NCBI GenBank assembly: GCA_013397795.1
Contig: VZTJ01002530.1
Coordinates: 1-64,000, forward strand
Length of the DNA: 64,000 nucleotides
Direction of reading: 5' to 3'
Source of the DNA: Orthonyx spaldingii
Lineage: Eukaryota; Chordata; Aves; Passeriformes; Orthonychidae
Under the pieces are notes generated by a model, which was not told where the DNA came from, did not search any database, and worked only from the letters and a program-made list of their open reading frames with translations. Every line of letters begins with the position of its first letter. Positions within the stretch are counted from its first letter, which is position 1. Both the position numbers and the translations under genes were made by a program. Positions 21,001-33,598 of this stretch are shown here, piece after piece.

Positions 21001-24000
21001 AGACCAGGAGGGCCACCGTGGTTACACAGTCATGGAACAAACTCCCACCACTTCAAATTAGAAATCAACTAAACCAATACTAAACATTTTGACCTGACAT
21101 GGTTTTATGAGGTATGCTATTTATAAAAGAATGCAAAATGTATGATCCAGAGAAGGCACTTGGTTAACCAAGCTGACCATACAGCAGTGCCTAGGAAAAA
21201 TAACTGGTTTCCAGTGGACCACTTTTTAGAGAGGTTTGTTTTTCACCCAGAGCCATTCATTATTGCCTGGCTGCTGACAGGGTCCTGTTTGTTAGAAAGA
21301 TGGGGAGAAAGAAATGATGGCTTAGAAAACATTTGAAAAATATATCAGACAACTGTGGAAACCTCCCGGGTATGTGTGTTTGGGATTTTTTAAGTCAGGT
21401 TGGTTTTCAAGTCACAGATTTCACTCTGAGAAAACATATTTTAGTGGGTGAAGATTAATTTCTTTCCATCCTGCTGTGTCTGCCAGCACCAGCACTAAAG
21501 AAAGGCAAAGGAAAGGGGAAGAAGCAACAGATGGGAGTGAGAGAATAGAAGGGTCATTTTTTGTTTGAAGGTTTCATTCCTGTGTTTTTCTTCACTTTGA
21601 ACAGGGAATAGGTTTATTCTGCTAAGCAGCAGGACCCACAACACTGGGGCCAAGGCACGGTGTCCCTGCCATCCCTTTTCCCCCTCTATCCCAGGGTCTC
21701 ATGCATCCACAATCACACAGATAAGCAGTAAAGAAACACAGGTAACTATTTCCTCCCATGCTGAAGCACTAACAGCCCATGGGATAGTGGAGATTTACTT
21801 GCCCAGATGTGTGCCAATTAAAAAAGCAACCACCAGGAAGAGGGTTACAAAAATTGCCAGTTTTTAGAAGCTCTGTCCCTCTGATTAATCAAAGTACAGG
21901 GCTCTTGCCTTTAGTCTGAAACTCAGGGGGAAATTGTAACCCTGTTTTCCACTGATGTAGATTTTTTTTCTCCTTTCCATATTTCTTCCTCTATTCAGTA
22001 TCCATTCTCTCTTCCTCAGGCTTGGCATCTCTGTTTTCATTTCCTGAAAGCTTTGTCTGCCCAGTTTTTACACCATGCATTGAACTGCACTAACAGTTGG
22101 TTAGTGACTGTATTTGCATAGGCAGCATGACCCAGGCAAAGGAGAAGACCCAAGACACTGAGTCTGACCAGGGAATAAAACAGCACCCTAACACCCACCT
22201 GTTGTGCTCATTTTAAATTTGTCATATGACATGTAGGGAACTTCTACATCTATTATAATAACTTTGCAATTCACCAGGACCCAATTTTTCTCCAAAACCA
22301 AGGCTTGTCAAAAATGGTGAAAAGTTACCTGCTGGTCTTTACAGTGTGCTGGTAGTGATTCAGATTGCAGGAGCTGAATAGCACTGGAATCTGTTCAGCA
22401 GGATGCCTGAGATTTTATGAATTCATTTGGCTTTGCTCTTGTCTGGCTGCTATCAGCTTGTATTTTAAACAGAAATCTCCCTAACAGGAGAAAATACAGG
22501 AGCAGATATCAAGGGAAATGTCAGGTAATTAAAGATAAAAAATATTGTACTGCTTATATTAGAAGAGAATTCGTCCAAGCCTGCACAGCATGTTGAAGCT
22601 GAGGAGGAAACCTCCAATAAGTCAGCATAAAACCAGAAACTTTACTGCATAGGTGAGTGTGGTGCAGCAATGCACAAGGTGTAGCTAAACACTTCCTGTC
22701 CTTCCTGAGGGAACTGTTGGCTCCAGCCTTCCCTGTCAAAACACTGGAACCCCACAAGAGTGTTTGCTTCTTGTTGGAACCCATCCACCATTTCCCACAG
22801 AAAGCCATGTAAGAGATGCAGTTTGCAGGCACTGTGGGAATTCAGGTTTATCATTCTCATCCATTTTTAACCTAAATCTGAATTTACCCTCTTGCTTGCT
22901 AAACTTCGGAGGAGGGAGGTTTATCTTCCTTGCCTTACAGTAAGGCACCAACCTTCTCAATGGAGCTGAACCTCCAGAGCCTCGTAACATAATCCCTCTG
23001 GACAAAGCCTGCCTGCAAAGCCAGTCTGCCCAGCCACACCACAGTCAGGTGTGATAAACCTCACCCATGGACTTGGAAAAGCCCATCTCTCCAGATTTGT
23101 GTACAGAGGCTTTCACTGCTCCACCGGTGGCCGGCACAGCCAAGGAGCTGCTGTTTGGATAGGAGTCCACACGAGAGAAAAGATGACCAAGGAAAGATTT
23201 ATTCAGCTCACTGAAGAGCTTAGCAAGATGATTTGTAAGAGTAGAGATCAGCTTAGAGAAAATTAAAAATGGCAATAGAAAAGGAAAGGTATACAAAGCT
23301 AGGAGCTAAACCTGTGTAAAAACCTGATCAGGAACTAAGGTAGAAAAAATACATAAATACAGCAAAGGGAATACAAAAGGCAGGCAACAAGGAGAATGTG
23401 AGCAGCATAAGCAGCAAAGATCCAGGCCCACATCAGTGAGGACAGGGAGCCAAGAGGTCATGAAAAACACATTAATGACAGATAAGGTTGGTATCACTGG
23501 AAGCCCAGGTTCATTTCTTTGTTTCAGACTTCATGGAAGAAGCTGAGGGGGTCATGGCTCAGGGACAGATTACTAGAGGGGCTGGTGGCAGGGACAGGGA
23601 GTGAAATGAAGAGACAGTGTTAAAAGGCTTTGATATGAGTCCTGAGTAGATAAACTGTCAAAGAAAGAATTAAAATTCACCTGAAGCCAGTGGATTTACA
23701 ACAGAATAGTAAAGTGGGACTAGCAAAGTAAACTAGTAAGGAACCTTTGAAAAATAAAATTAAATGTTCGCTGTGAGCCTGGAAAGGAGGAGAGGGTATA
23801 GGGTACATGTTTCTGAGCATAGCAGATGATATGGAATATATAGCATAAAATACATAACACAAAATCACCGTAGGACATTAACCCCAGAGGTTTCAGGAAG
23901 CTACAGAATAAAAACTTCCTTTGTTCATTGCTCATGCTAATTAGGAATAAAGTTAATAGCCCTTTCATAGCATAAACTGGCATGAGATCACTAAACTAGT

Positions 24001-25064
24001 CTGATCCATCAGTATTATAAAGAAATTACATTCACTTTTAAAGTGCAAAATATTAGAGTAAAAGTGGAGGGTTTTAAATATTTCAACATTGCAGTAATAC
24101 ATGAATGTGCATTGTTTTAAGAAGTCTAAATATTGGAAACCTATAGTAGCAATGTCAGGCCAGTGAAGTGTTCCTGAAAATCCTACCACTCACACATATT
24201 AATGAACAATGCATTTAGAACACAGAATAAAATTCAGAAAAATATGTGCCAGAATGTCCTCTTATTTAGGGTGAAGTGGGAAAAAAATAGCTTTAAAACC
24301 CAAGCTTTTAAGTAGAAAAAAATCAACGTTAATTTCCATAAACAATAAACCAAAAAATTCCCAAAGAAACCTAAATACTTTTTTTGTTTAATCACCAGTG
24401 AAAAACATAAGAGTAAATCTAAAAAATGTCAGCAGTTGGTTTCATGTAGAGAGTCTGCCATGTGCTCAAGCATATCAAGATGGATGTAGAGATGAGTGGA
24501 GGTAGTCAGCATTTACTGTGGTCCAAATGTGTCTTGGGTTTGCTGGAGGCCTCCAGGGCTAATATCCACATACCGAGAATCCATATTCAGATTCTGCCAA
24601 GTGAAGGTTTTGGTGATAAAATTTCTGTGTTGTTAGAAAAGAAGCATGATAATGCAAGTTCACTTATCGTTAGACCTGCAGGTACATTTAAATATTCCAA
24701 GCATATATTAATTTTTTCTATCATCCCTTGCAGGTTCTCAGATAGCTCAACAAACGGAACCAACCTCTAAGGTTACATTTGAAAGTAATAATAATTTTCT
24801 CTTCAGGAAAATAGCAGAAACTGAATGGGTGGAATATTTTGTGTGTCAAATATAAAGAAGGAACGTTAACTCCAAGTCTCAAATCTGAGATTATTTCAGG
24901 AAAAGAAGCCTGTCGGTAGGTACAAACTGAAGTTCAGATTCTTTGTATCTATTCTCAGCTGTCCTTTGTCTCAGGGTGTGACCTCTGACAAATTATTTCA
25001 AGGGAAACTCTAAGGCAGAAGGAAAGGGATCATTCATACTGTGATGAAGAACAGATCAGTGCTC

Positions 25065-25265
25065 CACCTGACATAGGAATGGCCATCCTGGCCCATCTGG
25101 TCCCCAATCTCTCCTTTAAAGTGGCCCTAAAAAAGAATCAGTGGGTGTCTCAAGAAGGCCAAAAGAGCACTTAAGTATATAGTGCACTTCTCTGAATCCT
25201 CTACAGCTTCCTGAAGTTGGCAGTTTAGGAATTTCCTGCACCTACTATATTGGATTGCATCCCAT
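25065..25265. mobile_element. Ancient CR1-type repeat (reptile-like 3' region), strongly diverged
   Basis: The plus strand reads gacataggaatggccatcc, then tggcccatctggtcc, agtatatagtgcacttctct and agttggcagtttagga, ending near ttggattgcatccca. This order matches, from memory, the old CR1 family abundant in turtles and crocodilians (taagaatggccatactgggtcagaccaatggtcc type). If so it predates the avian radiation. The match is by eye and needs a repeat-library comparison. Orientation is uncertain. Confidence 0.5.
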
Positions 25266-28200
25266 GGGAAAACAACAGTTGTATGCAAGTAACTGTGGTA
25301 TCAAAATCAACCTGCTAAGTGTACTTGGAAATCTGTGGGAATTCATTTCCCCTGCTGAGAAGCTGGCTCTGAGCTCCCTTGCTTAGCATTAGTTCAGGTT
25401 AGTTCCAATATGTTATACTGAAACGTGGGTATGTTGCAGAAAACAGGACAAAAGATGCACTGAGACAGTGGAAACTGCTTGGGGTTTTCTTGGGGGTTTT
25501 TCTGTTCTGAGGGTTTTTGGTTGTTTGTTTTCATGGGAGGTAGATGCTAAAGAGGGATTCTAGATGCAGCCTTTATTGGATTCAGCACATACATGAAACA
25601 AGCTTGATCTGCAGGGCTTAATGAGACTTTCCTCTCTGAATAGGGTCACTATGAGGTCCCAGTGCAGCAGACTCTTATTTCTGCATGGTGCTCTTCACCC
25701 TCTCACTCCATCACACCATTGGTGCCAGTGGGATGGACAAGTTCAATCTCTTGCTGCTCTGCTCCACCTCATTCATTGTGGGCTGGCCTATTTAGAGGAG
25801 TTGTACACAATGTTGACCTTCTACCCGAAAAAAAAGGGGCCAGAAAAAAATACAGCTGTCTTGTTCAGTCCAATTAGGAGAGCAATAGGTCTTGAGTTCT
25901 GTTTTGTGATAAGACAGGTACACCCATCTGCTGCCCTGCAGGTACTGGAGTTGGTAACAGAAGTAAGAAACTGCATGTTGTGATCCTCAGGAACCTGAGG
26001 GGAAAAAAAGAAGCTTAGCAAGCTCCTCACCTGGCTGTGTTGATGTCAGTGAGAAAAGCACATCTCAAAACAAATTCCATCCACTCCTGGTTCACAGAAA
26101 ACCAACACTACGGAAACCCACAGCATCATTCCCATCTGAACTGTCTGTTGGACCTCACAGAAGTACATTTATGTTTCTTTTTGCGAAGGATGGCACTGTA
26201 CCACAAAGAAACTTGCACCTACTCCAGTTAGGTAATTAGCACTGAAAGTCATTGTTTTGGAGAACCATTCAGAGAAAAGTAAGATGAAGTCCATTTCTCA
26301 CTCTTCCCTGGTTATTACAGGCAATTTTAGCAAAAGGTATGAAGTGTATCTGATCTCTGCTGTCACACAGCAGACAGATTTTAACTCAATTACTCCCCTC
26401 TCACCTTATCTGAATGCATTTATTTTCCTGGATGAAATTAGATCAGCTGTTATCTCTGAACACACACCCCATGAATTGTGGATGGAAATATCCACAAGGA
26501 AAAACAGATACTCTTGTGATTGACAGAAACCCCTGAAACACTGTCTGCTCCACAGAAACAAAGGCAGAGATGTCACAGGGATGATTTACTAGCCTATATT
26601 ACACTGGCAGAGAGAGATTTTTGTATGAATAAAGGTCTGGTCTTATTGCAGAAAAAGTAAATATTCTTGCCTCAAATTCAATCTAATCTAATTTGATGCA
26701 GAAAATTAGAAATATTAGTATAGCAACTATTAAATCAAGTGATTTAAAAACAGTGTAAGATGGAATGAAAAAATATCATTGCCATTCATAGCAGGAAAGC
26801 CCATACTGCATGTTTTGGATAAAATCAGTGAGAGAAATAAAGCTAAATAACACCTAGATGACTGTAACCACTGGAGAGATGTTATTTTGCTGTATAGAGG
26901 TTAGTCTAAACCCTGCATTTGTATATATTTCCTCTCAACTCTTACTATCAGTGGTGTAAAGCACATGTGGTGACACCAGAAAGGGCTGCCATGTTCTAAC
27001 ATTACCATTTTAGTTTTCTTTAAAAAGCAAATAAAATACCCCAAAGACTTTAAAAAACTATGAATGTTTGGGATTTCTTTTCATAAATCAACAGAATTTT
27101 GATCCTAGTTGTAGTGAGTACAAGTGAAACTCTTGTCTTTTAATACTGGCCTGTGGCACATGGCTTTGTCTGTGATGCTAATGCCTGCACCACAGGGTCT
27201 GATCACGTGTGGTGAATTCCCAGTTACTTGCATCCTGACAGACCTAAAAGGTCACATTTCCTATCAGTTCATTAGCAGTTCTGTGCAAAGAGAGATATGA
27301 CCTGTGTGTTACAGTGAGTTAAAATTAATGAGAAAGTCTTGGAGTATGTGCACAATCTATTTTACTTTGGACACTTGCTGCTTCCCCAGGGAATCTTGCA
27401 AGGGCAGGGATGGCACCACAAAGGCAAGAGGCTGAAAACCCATAAGGGTCAGTGCAGCAGAGGATGAAAAGTCCACAGTAGCAAAAGAAGCACCTCAGCA
27501 AGCTGGAGCAAGGAAAGAGATGTCTAAGATTTGGGGTTTGATTCATTCTCTCTGTCTCATGTCCCCAGAACACGTACCTGAAAGCCACAGGGCTCTCAGA
27601 GGTGTTCTCTCACAGGTGGTCCCAGTGCCTCTTCCATGACATGAAGTTTCCCCACACTGCACTAAGTCTGCACAACTCTTGCCATTTTCTAGAAATTTTC
27701 CTGTGTATGTCTCAAATAAAATGCCAAGGCACCTCTCTTCATTTGTTTGTCTACCACCTCTGATTCATCCATGTGAAAGCAGGCAGGACATCTCCACTCT
27801 GATTTTTATGAAGGCAAAAAACTCAGCAAATCTTTAAATAAAACCCTGCCGAAGTGTGGCAGTGGGAGTTTCTTGGAAATTGCCTGCAAAGTCTGAAGGA
27901 AAATAATTGCTTGATCACATAGCACTATGTAAAGAGTAGTGTTTTCGTTACACTGGGTTGTTCTCAAAAGCCTTTTCATTAAATGATTTCACAGATTTGA
28001 TCATTTGAGTAAATGTATCCAAAGCTGTCTGGCGTGAGCCAGCCCAGCCTGCAGTCCCACAACCAGAACTGAATACCACATCATGGAAAAGGAACAGAAG
28101 AGCAATTTTAGCAGAGCAGGTTCCTTCAGAGTGTCATGTTTGGAAAGTGGTTCTTCCAAAGGTTCTTCTGTCCCGCAGAAGTGATGGACTATGCACCAAG

Positions 28201-28711
28201 TACTAGAAGGAAAAAGTCAGATCTATACAGAAGGCTGACTTCATTGCTGAAAAAAACTCCAGAAATTTGAAACTACAGGAAAATACACGATACTGATAGA
28301 TTCATTACTTAGTCGTACAGTGCTGGGTAGACCAAGAAACCTTGCCCAGGCACATAAACTGTAACAATTCTCTCTGGTGTTATGATAAATAATACAACCT
28401 GTGCACAGGCTGTACATTTACATGCCAGTATAACCCACTTGGCAGGTGATTGGAGACCAATACGCTCAAGCTATTTAAATTACCTCTTATTCTCAAGCTT
28501 TATGTAAAAATAAATGACAAGAACCATGAGGCTGAGAAAAACATATACTGTGTCTATTGAGATTTTATCATTTCATATATGAAAGCCCATTTTTGAGTTT
28601 GACTGATGAAGTTAATTTTATTTTAAAGGCCTAGTGAAAATGGAAAGCATACACAGAAAATGACTTTTTAATGTTTTTGGTCATGTTGGAATTACTAAAA
28701 TTAACACAGGG
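25266..28711. other. AT-rich non-coding DNA
   Basis: The longest open frame (25621-25983, plus) overlaps another frame and has no family features. I see nothing else to annotate. Confidence 0.5.
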
Positions 28712-28759
28712 TGTTGTAAAAACAAACTGATGCCATGTTGTAAAAACAAACTGATGCCA
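28712..28759. repeat. Exact 24-bp tandem duplication
   Basis: The unit tgttgtaaaaacaaactgat plus gcca is present twice back to back (28712-28735, 28736-28759) without a mismatch. The age is therefore recent, or it is an assembly slip. Confidence 0.9.
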
Positions 28760-29534
28760 TCACCTTACAGGCACTGGATAGAAGATACCACAGCATGCCA
28801 AGTGCCTCTTCCATTGTAACTCCAACATCTTGTCAGAAAGCATTTAGTCAAATTGCTGAGTTGTATTTAGTTGGATTCATCAAATAAATGGAGCTGTGGA
28901 TGTAGTGTTTTCTTTTAGCAAGCAGAACTCATTAATTTAATTCTGGAAAAAAGTCTGCAAAGAAACTCCAGGAAATTACACCGTGGGGACAAAACATATT
29001 TTAACTGATGAGGTGCAAAGACTGATAGTAAAATGACTGATAATGCAATTGTTGAGTGGTTGCAGCAAAGTCTGGTCTAGCAGTAATCAAAACCATTTGT
29101 CTTGATGAGCATGAGAAGCAAAAACAAAAAATGGTACTATTCCAGATTTTCTTAATGAGAATTTAACAAAGGGAAAGGAACGTACTTCTAAGAAAAGTAT
29201 GTTATAGCCCATGAACTTGGGAATTTTTATTCTCCTTTTTCCTGGCAGCACAAGCTTATTTGGAAATAAGTTTGCATGGCATGGAAGCTTAGTGGACAAG
29301 TGACAGCACTGCTTGTAGAGCTTGTAAATTTGAGAAACTTAAGGCTTACAATTGAAGGATAATTAATTCTCAAAGAGAAATTCGGCATTACCAATCAAAG
29401 AGCACTCTTGTGGCATAATAAGACAAAGAATCAGCACAGAAAAATGGATACTTTATGTGATTACACCCATAATTCCCCAGTGCTCAGCTTTTAGTAAGTA
29501 ATATAAACTGCCTTACCAGTCTACTAGAAATTAC

Positions 29535-29615
29535 AAAAAAAAAAAAAAAAAAANNNNNNNNNNNNNNNNNNNNNNNNNNNNNNNNNNNNNNNNNNNNNNN
29601 AAAAAAAAAAAAAAA
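29535..29615. repeat. Poly-A tract interrupted by a 47-N assembly gap
   Basis: Nineteen A (29535-29553), 47 N (29554-29600) and fifteen A (29601-29615) are followed by aga-rich sequence to 29628. The gap lies inside a homopolymer, so its true length is unknown. Confidence 0.95.
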
Positions 29616-29628
29616 GAAAAAGAAAAAC

Positions 29629-32600
29629 CTAAACAAAAGCCCAAAGCACCCACAATAAAAAGATCCACCGCTATAGATACAAAAGCTTTCAAAAAAGCTT
29701 TTTAGGAATGTGCTTTCCTGAATGTCTCCATTTGCATTAGAAATACATAGATTGGGTTGGACTGAATCATAAAGCACCTTTTGTCATTCTTTTTGTTCAG
29801 TCATGGTTAAATGCAGCAGTTCCAGGTCACACACTGTGACTTTCAAAAGAAAAGAATAAGGAGTCTTTCAGCACGCGTGCCCATTTATGAAAATTAGGAT
29901 CCCTAGAGGAAGAAACTTGTTCTGCTTTCTGAACTGATGCCACTAATTTGTTCCCACATACTTCTGTGTTGTGACCAATTAACAGAATAAGCATTTTTAA
30001 AGATTTAAACAATGGCACATATTTTTGTCAGGCCATGGTGTCTTAAATACATCTGTTACTTCATCTGAGCAATGAGGACTCCAAAACAAGAGCATGGGAG
30101 ACATAAGGAGAACAGAAAGAGTAAGTTCACATCAACAAAGCTGCATATTTATAACTCATTCATTAATTTCTTTAATTTCACGCTTTTAAAATCTGTGTTC
30201 ATAATGAGGTACAGAGGCAATAAATAGGCAAATAACCTATCATCCATGATGAATTCCTACCCGTCCCTTTTCTCTGGAAATTGGAGGTTAAACATTTCCT
30301 ACAGGGTATATGAAGAAGTTCATCTCTTCCAAACGCTTCCATGCAAGTAGTTGTTGGCCATGTTCAGTGTTTTAGGACTCAGAAAATAATGACCACAGTG
30401 ATAAGAATATAACTTAGCCTTTCATGTTATTTATTATATACACAAAATCTGCATCTAAATCGCCTGCATAGCTTTTGTGTCCTTTGTGCCCAAGGAAGTA
30501 AAAGCTGGAATGTTTGGCAATAAATGGGCAAAAATCCCATATGCAGTGACATACCCGATAAAAATCCCACTGAAAGCAGAGAGGAAGGGAGCGAGGGGAT
30601 TAAAAATGCCTGTTGTAGAGGGAAAATGGACCTGTCTGATAGTTCAATAGTATACTCTGTGAAAAGCCTGGACAACCTCTATTAGCACTGCTGATGAGAT
30701 AAAGGTGGTGTTTTTCCTGAGTGCAATGGGGGCAAAAAACCTACAACTTGCTGTGCAGACTGAAAGCCTTTGTTAAACCAGGAGACAAAACATTTACTGA
30801 TAACATGGGACAAAAACCTCCAAAATCACTGGTGATTTGAAGAGCATTTCTGTTTTTATAAGCAGAATAAAAAGAAGTCGAACATTTCTGAGTTTGAGGT
30901 TGAATTAAGAAAATGAATAGAGTGTTGCCAGCCTGATGAGAGTTTAAAGCATGGAGAGCCTCAGTAGTGTGTTGTATGCAGAAGGAAGCAATCCAAAAAT
31001 ATCTGTTTACTGGGCTATTTTATACCCTAAAGTGGTCCCTAGAATTTGATATTTAATTCTTATCACACTATGCATCTTCAACAATAGCACATGATCACCT
31101 CAGCAAATTAACCAGAGATTGGGCCAAGAGTACAACATAGGCACTATTTAAATCATTCGTGCTTTGCTTTGGAGATGCAGAATTTTGCAAAAGTAACATT
31201 TTCTTATGAAATTTTTCTTGGAGCACTTTTTCTTGCAGGATTCTTGTATGGGAATTTCTCTCCCCAACAGAAAAAAATCCAGCTACTCAAAATTAACAAG
31301 CAGTTTCATTAACCTACTGTTCATTTTATTTTAACCTAAAATTGTTTTTTCTTCATGCTGACACTTGCTAAGAGACAGATCATTCTATCTGGGGATAAAC
31401 AATTGATTTATTTGATAGCTGTGCCCCTGCAAGGCCTCAGACAGCAAACTCTGTATCTGAACTCTGTATCTGAAGTTTACTGTACCTCCTGTATGCAGCA
31501 GAGCCAGAAAAAGATCCAAATGAAGGTGTAAGTTGGTGTTGAGACAACAAATAACAAAACCCATCTTTTCACTAGGACCTGATGTTCTTGGAATGTTTCA
31601 TTAGTACATTGTTAAAGAATCTCCAGTTTGGTTTGCTTATCAGAGCATCTTCTGTTCATTAATTGCATCAAATCTGAGGGAGGGCTGAGGATGATGGTGA
31701 GAAGGAATGAAAACACAGAGGAGAAGGAATTGTATTCAAAAAGAACGGAAATTAATCTTCTTAAAAATCTTTTCCCATATCAAGATTGGGTGCAAAGGTC
31801 TGAATTATCAGTTCAGTGCTCTGACAATATCTCGGGGAGGAATGTGGAAATTCTCCACATCTGTGTTTGTGTGGTTGGTCCTTTCCTTAGAGCTGAGTGT
31901 CCCAGTGACAGATCAGTCCCTCCAAATCAGATGTTACTTTTCCGTGTATTCTGAGAGCTTTCCAGGTGTGTGCACCTCCCCTACCCACCCTTACCATCCT
32001 CAGCACTTGTGAGCTTCCCTCTGGTCCATTCCAGCATCAAACAGGGAAGTGCAAGAGATGAATTCTGAGGGTCTGTGTGCTGTGCTTCTGGTACCACTTT
32101 GTGTTTTAGATATCTGCAATGGCTATACACAGAGTTACACAGAATGGATATAAAAATAGGCCTCAAGTGTAACCACAGAGGAAGAATAATTCACTCTTCA
32201 ATCCTTCTAGTACAAATTTTTGCATTAATTTCTAACTTAACCTTCTCCTTATCATTTACTTTTACATTTGCTTTTCCATTTAGTTCTGCCTCTGAATAAT
32301 TTTCTTATGGATGCAGAAATGACAAGCTTCTCAAACGTTTGGGTTTTTTTTAAACAGAATTTATTTGCCAGAGTGGCCTTCTTCCACAAAGTCTAACAAC
32401 TCCAATGCTCAGAGCTTGTTAGGACTGATTCTTTTCTAACAATATCCATGCATTCAGGGCTGTGATTAATTCTCCCAGAAAAAAAAATCTATGCAGTTGA
32501 TAGCTTTAAAAAATGTATAACATGGATAAGTGTCACACGGCTGGCTATGAAAAGAGAAGGATATTAATCACAACATTTAGATTAGATTATAGATGCAATT

Positions 32601-33112
32601 GAGGTTTTTTTCTCCCTTTCTGCAACCATTATATTTAGAACAGTCACTGCTCTGCTCTTCTAGCAGGGAGAAAAACATGTCTAACTTACACAGCTGAAAA
32701 GGCTTGGCCTTACTTTCAAGATCATCTGATGAATTTGATAAACATGACTCAGTGAAGAATATAGAATTGAAGACAAGAATTACCCTTAGTTTAAGATTCA
32801 ACAAACCTCTAGAAGAAGAAAAATCTGAGAGGTGAAAGACAGTAAACACGTTTGATGGAGGCAACTCTACCATGTTAATTAAAATCTCAGACTGCCTTTA
32901 TGAAGCACAGAATCTGCGACCCTTGAAAGCATCGCTGTGCAGTTGGTGCTTAGTTTTTGTCTCAGGCCTACCCCTGCTCTCTTAGCAGACAAAGGGAACA
33001 CTCCTGATGTGTCCAAAAGAGAACAGAGCAATCCCATATTTCTGCTTTTGGTTCTCCATTTCTAGTAGCCTGTCAGTCCCTCTGAAGAAGGGCAACAGGG
33101 TTTTATTTTTGT
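29629..33112. other. AT-rich non-coding DNA
   Basis: It contains a 13-bp tandem pair aactctgtatctg at 31447-31472 and otherwise no identifiable feature. Open frames are short and unrelated to known families. Confidence 0.5.
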
Positions 33113-33598
33113 TGTGCTTTAAACAGCTGTTTGCTCACACACACGTACGGGATGGGAGAGAATCAGAGAAAAGGTAACACTTCATGGGTTAAGATAAAGG
33201 CAGTTTAGTAGAACAAAAAATAAATATAATTATTAAAAAATATACAAAATGAGGGATGTGCAATCAGTTGCTCATCACCTGCTGACTAATGTACAGCCAG
33301 GCCCTGAACTGTGGGCTGCAGCCCCCAGCCAACTCCCCTGGCTTTCTATGCTGAGTGTGGCACCAAATGGTCCAGGACAGCCCTTTATCCAGTTGGGATC
33401 AGCTATCCTGGCTCTGGCTGTGTCTTCTCCCAGCTTCTTGTGCCCTCCAGTCCCATTGCGACCAGGGCTGAAAAGCCTTTGACTTAGTGTAAGCTCTGCT
33501 CAGCAACATCTAGAACATCAGTGTGTTACCAACCTCATTCTAAACCCAAAATACAGCACTGTAGTAGCCAACAGGAAGAAAAGTAACAGCTGAAACCA
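33113..33598 (-). mobile_element. ERVL-type avian LTR, old copy, minus strand
   Basis: Read on the minus strand the element starts TGGTTTCAGCTG and runs through CTACAGTGCTGTATTTTGGG, GTAACACACTGATGTTCTAG, GCTGAGCAGAGCTTACAC, AAGAAGCTGGGAGAAGACAC, AGTTGGCTGGGGGCTGCAGC and GTGATGAGCAACTGATTGCA to GTTTAAAGCACA. This order matches the common avian ERVL-class LTR I know. The TATA segment (CAGCATAGAAAG where TATATAAAC is expected) and the polyadenylation hexamer region (ACTAAACTGCC) have mutated, so the LTR is probably inert. No internal retroviral sequence adjoins it and no target-site duplication is clear. A solo LTR is likely. Confidence 0.85.

Larger units (their letters stand above)
10353..25064. 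other. Long gene-poor AT-rich stretch
   Basis: I see no exon or RNA gene I can defend. Simple sequence includes T runs at 10488-10501 and 18006-18024 and a TG/CA inverted pair at 14009-14050. Two GC-richer patches (about 12580-12960 and 22860-23160) have short open frames on one or both strands without family resemblance. The stretch could be intergenic or a very long intron of a gene outside the window. Confidence 0.55.
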
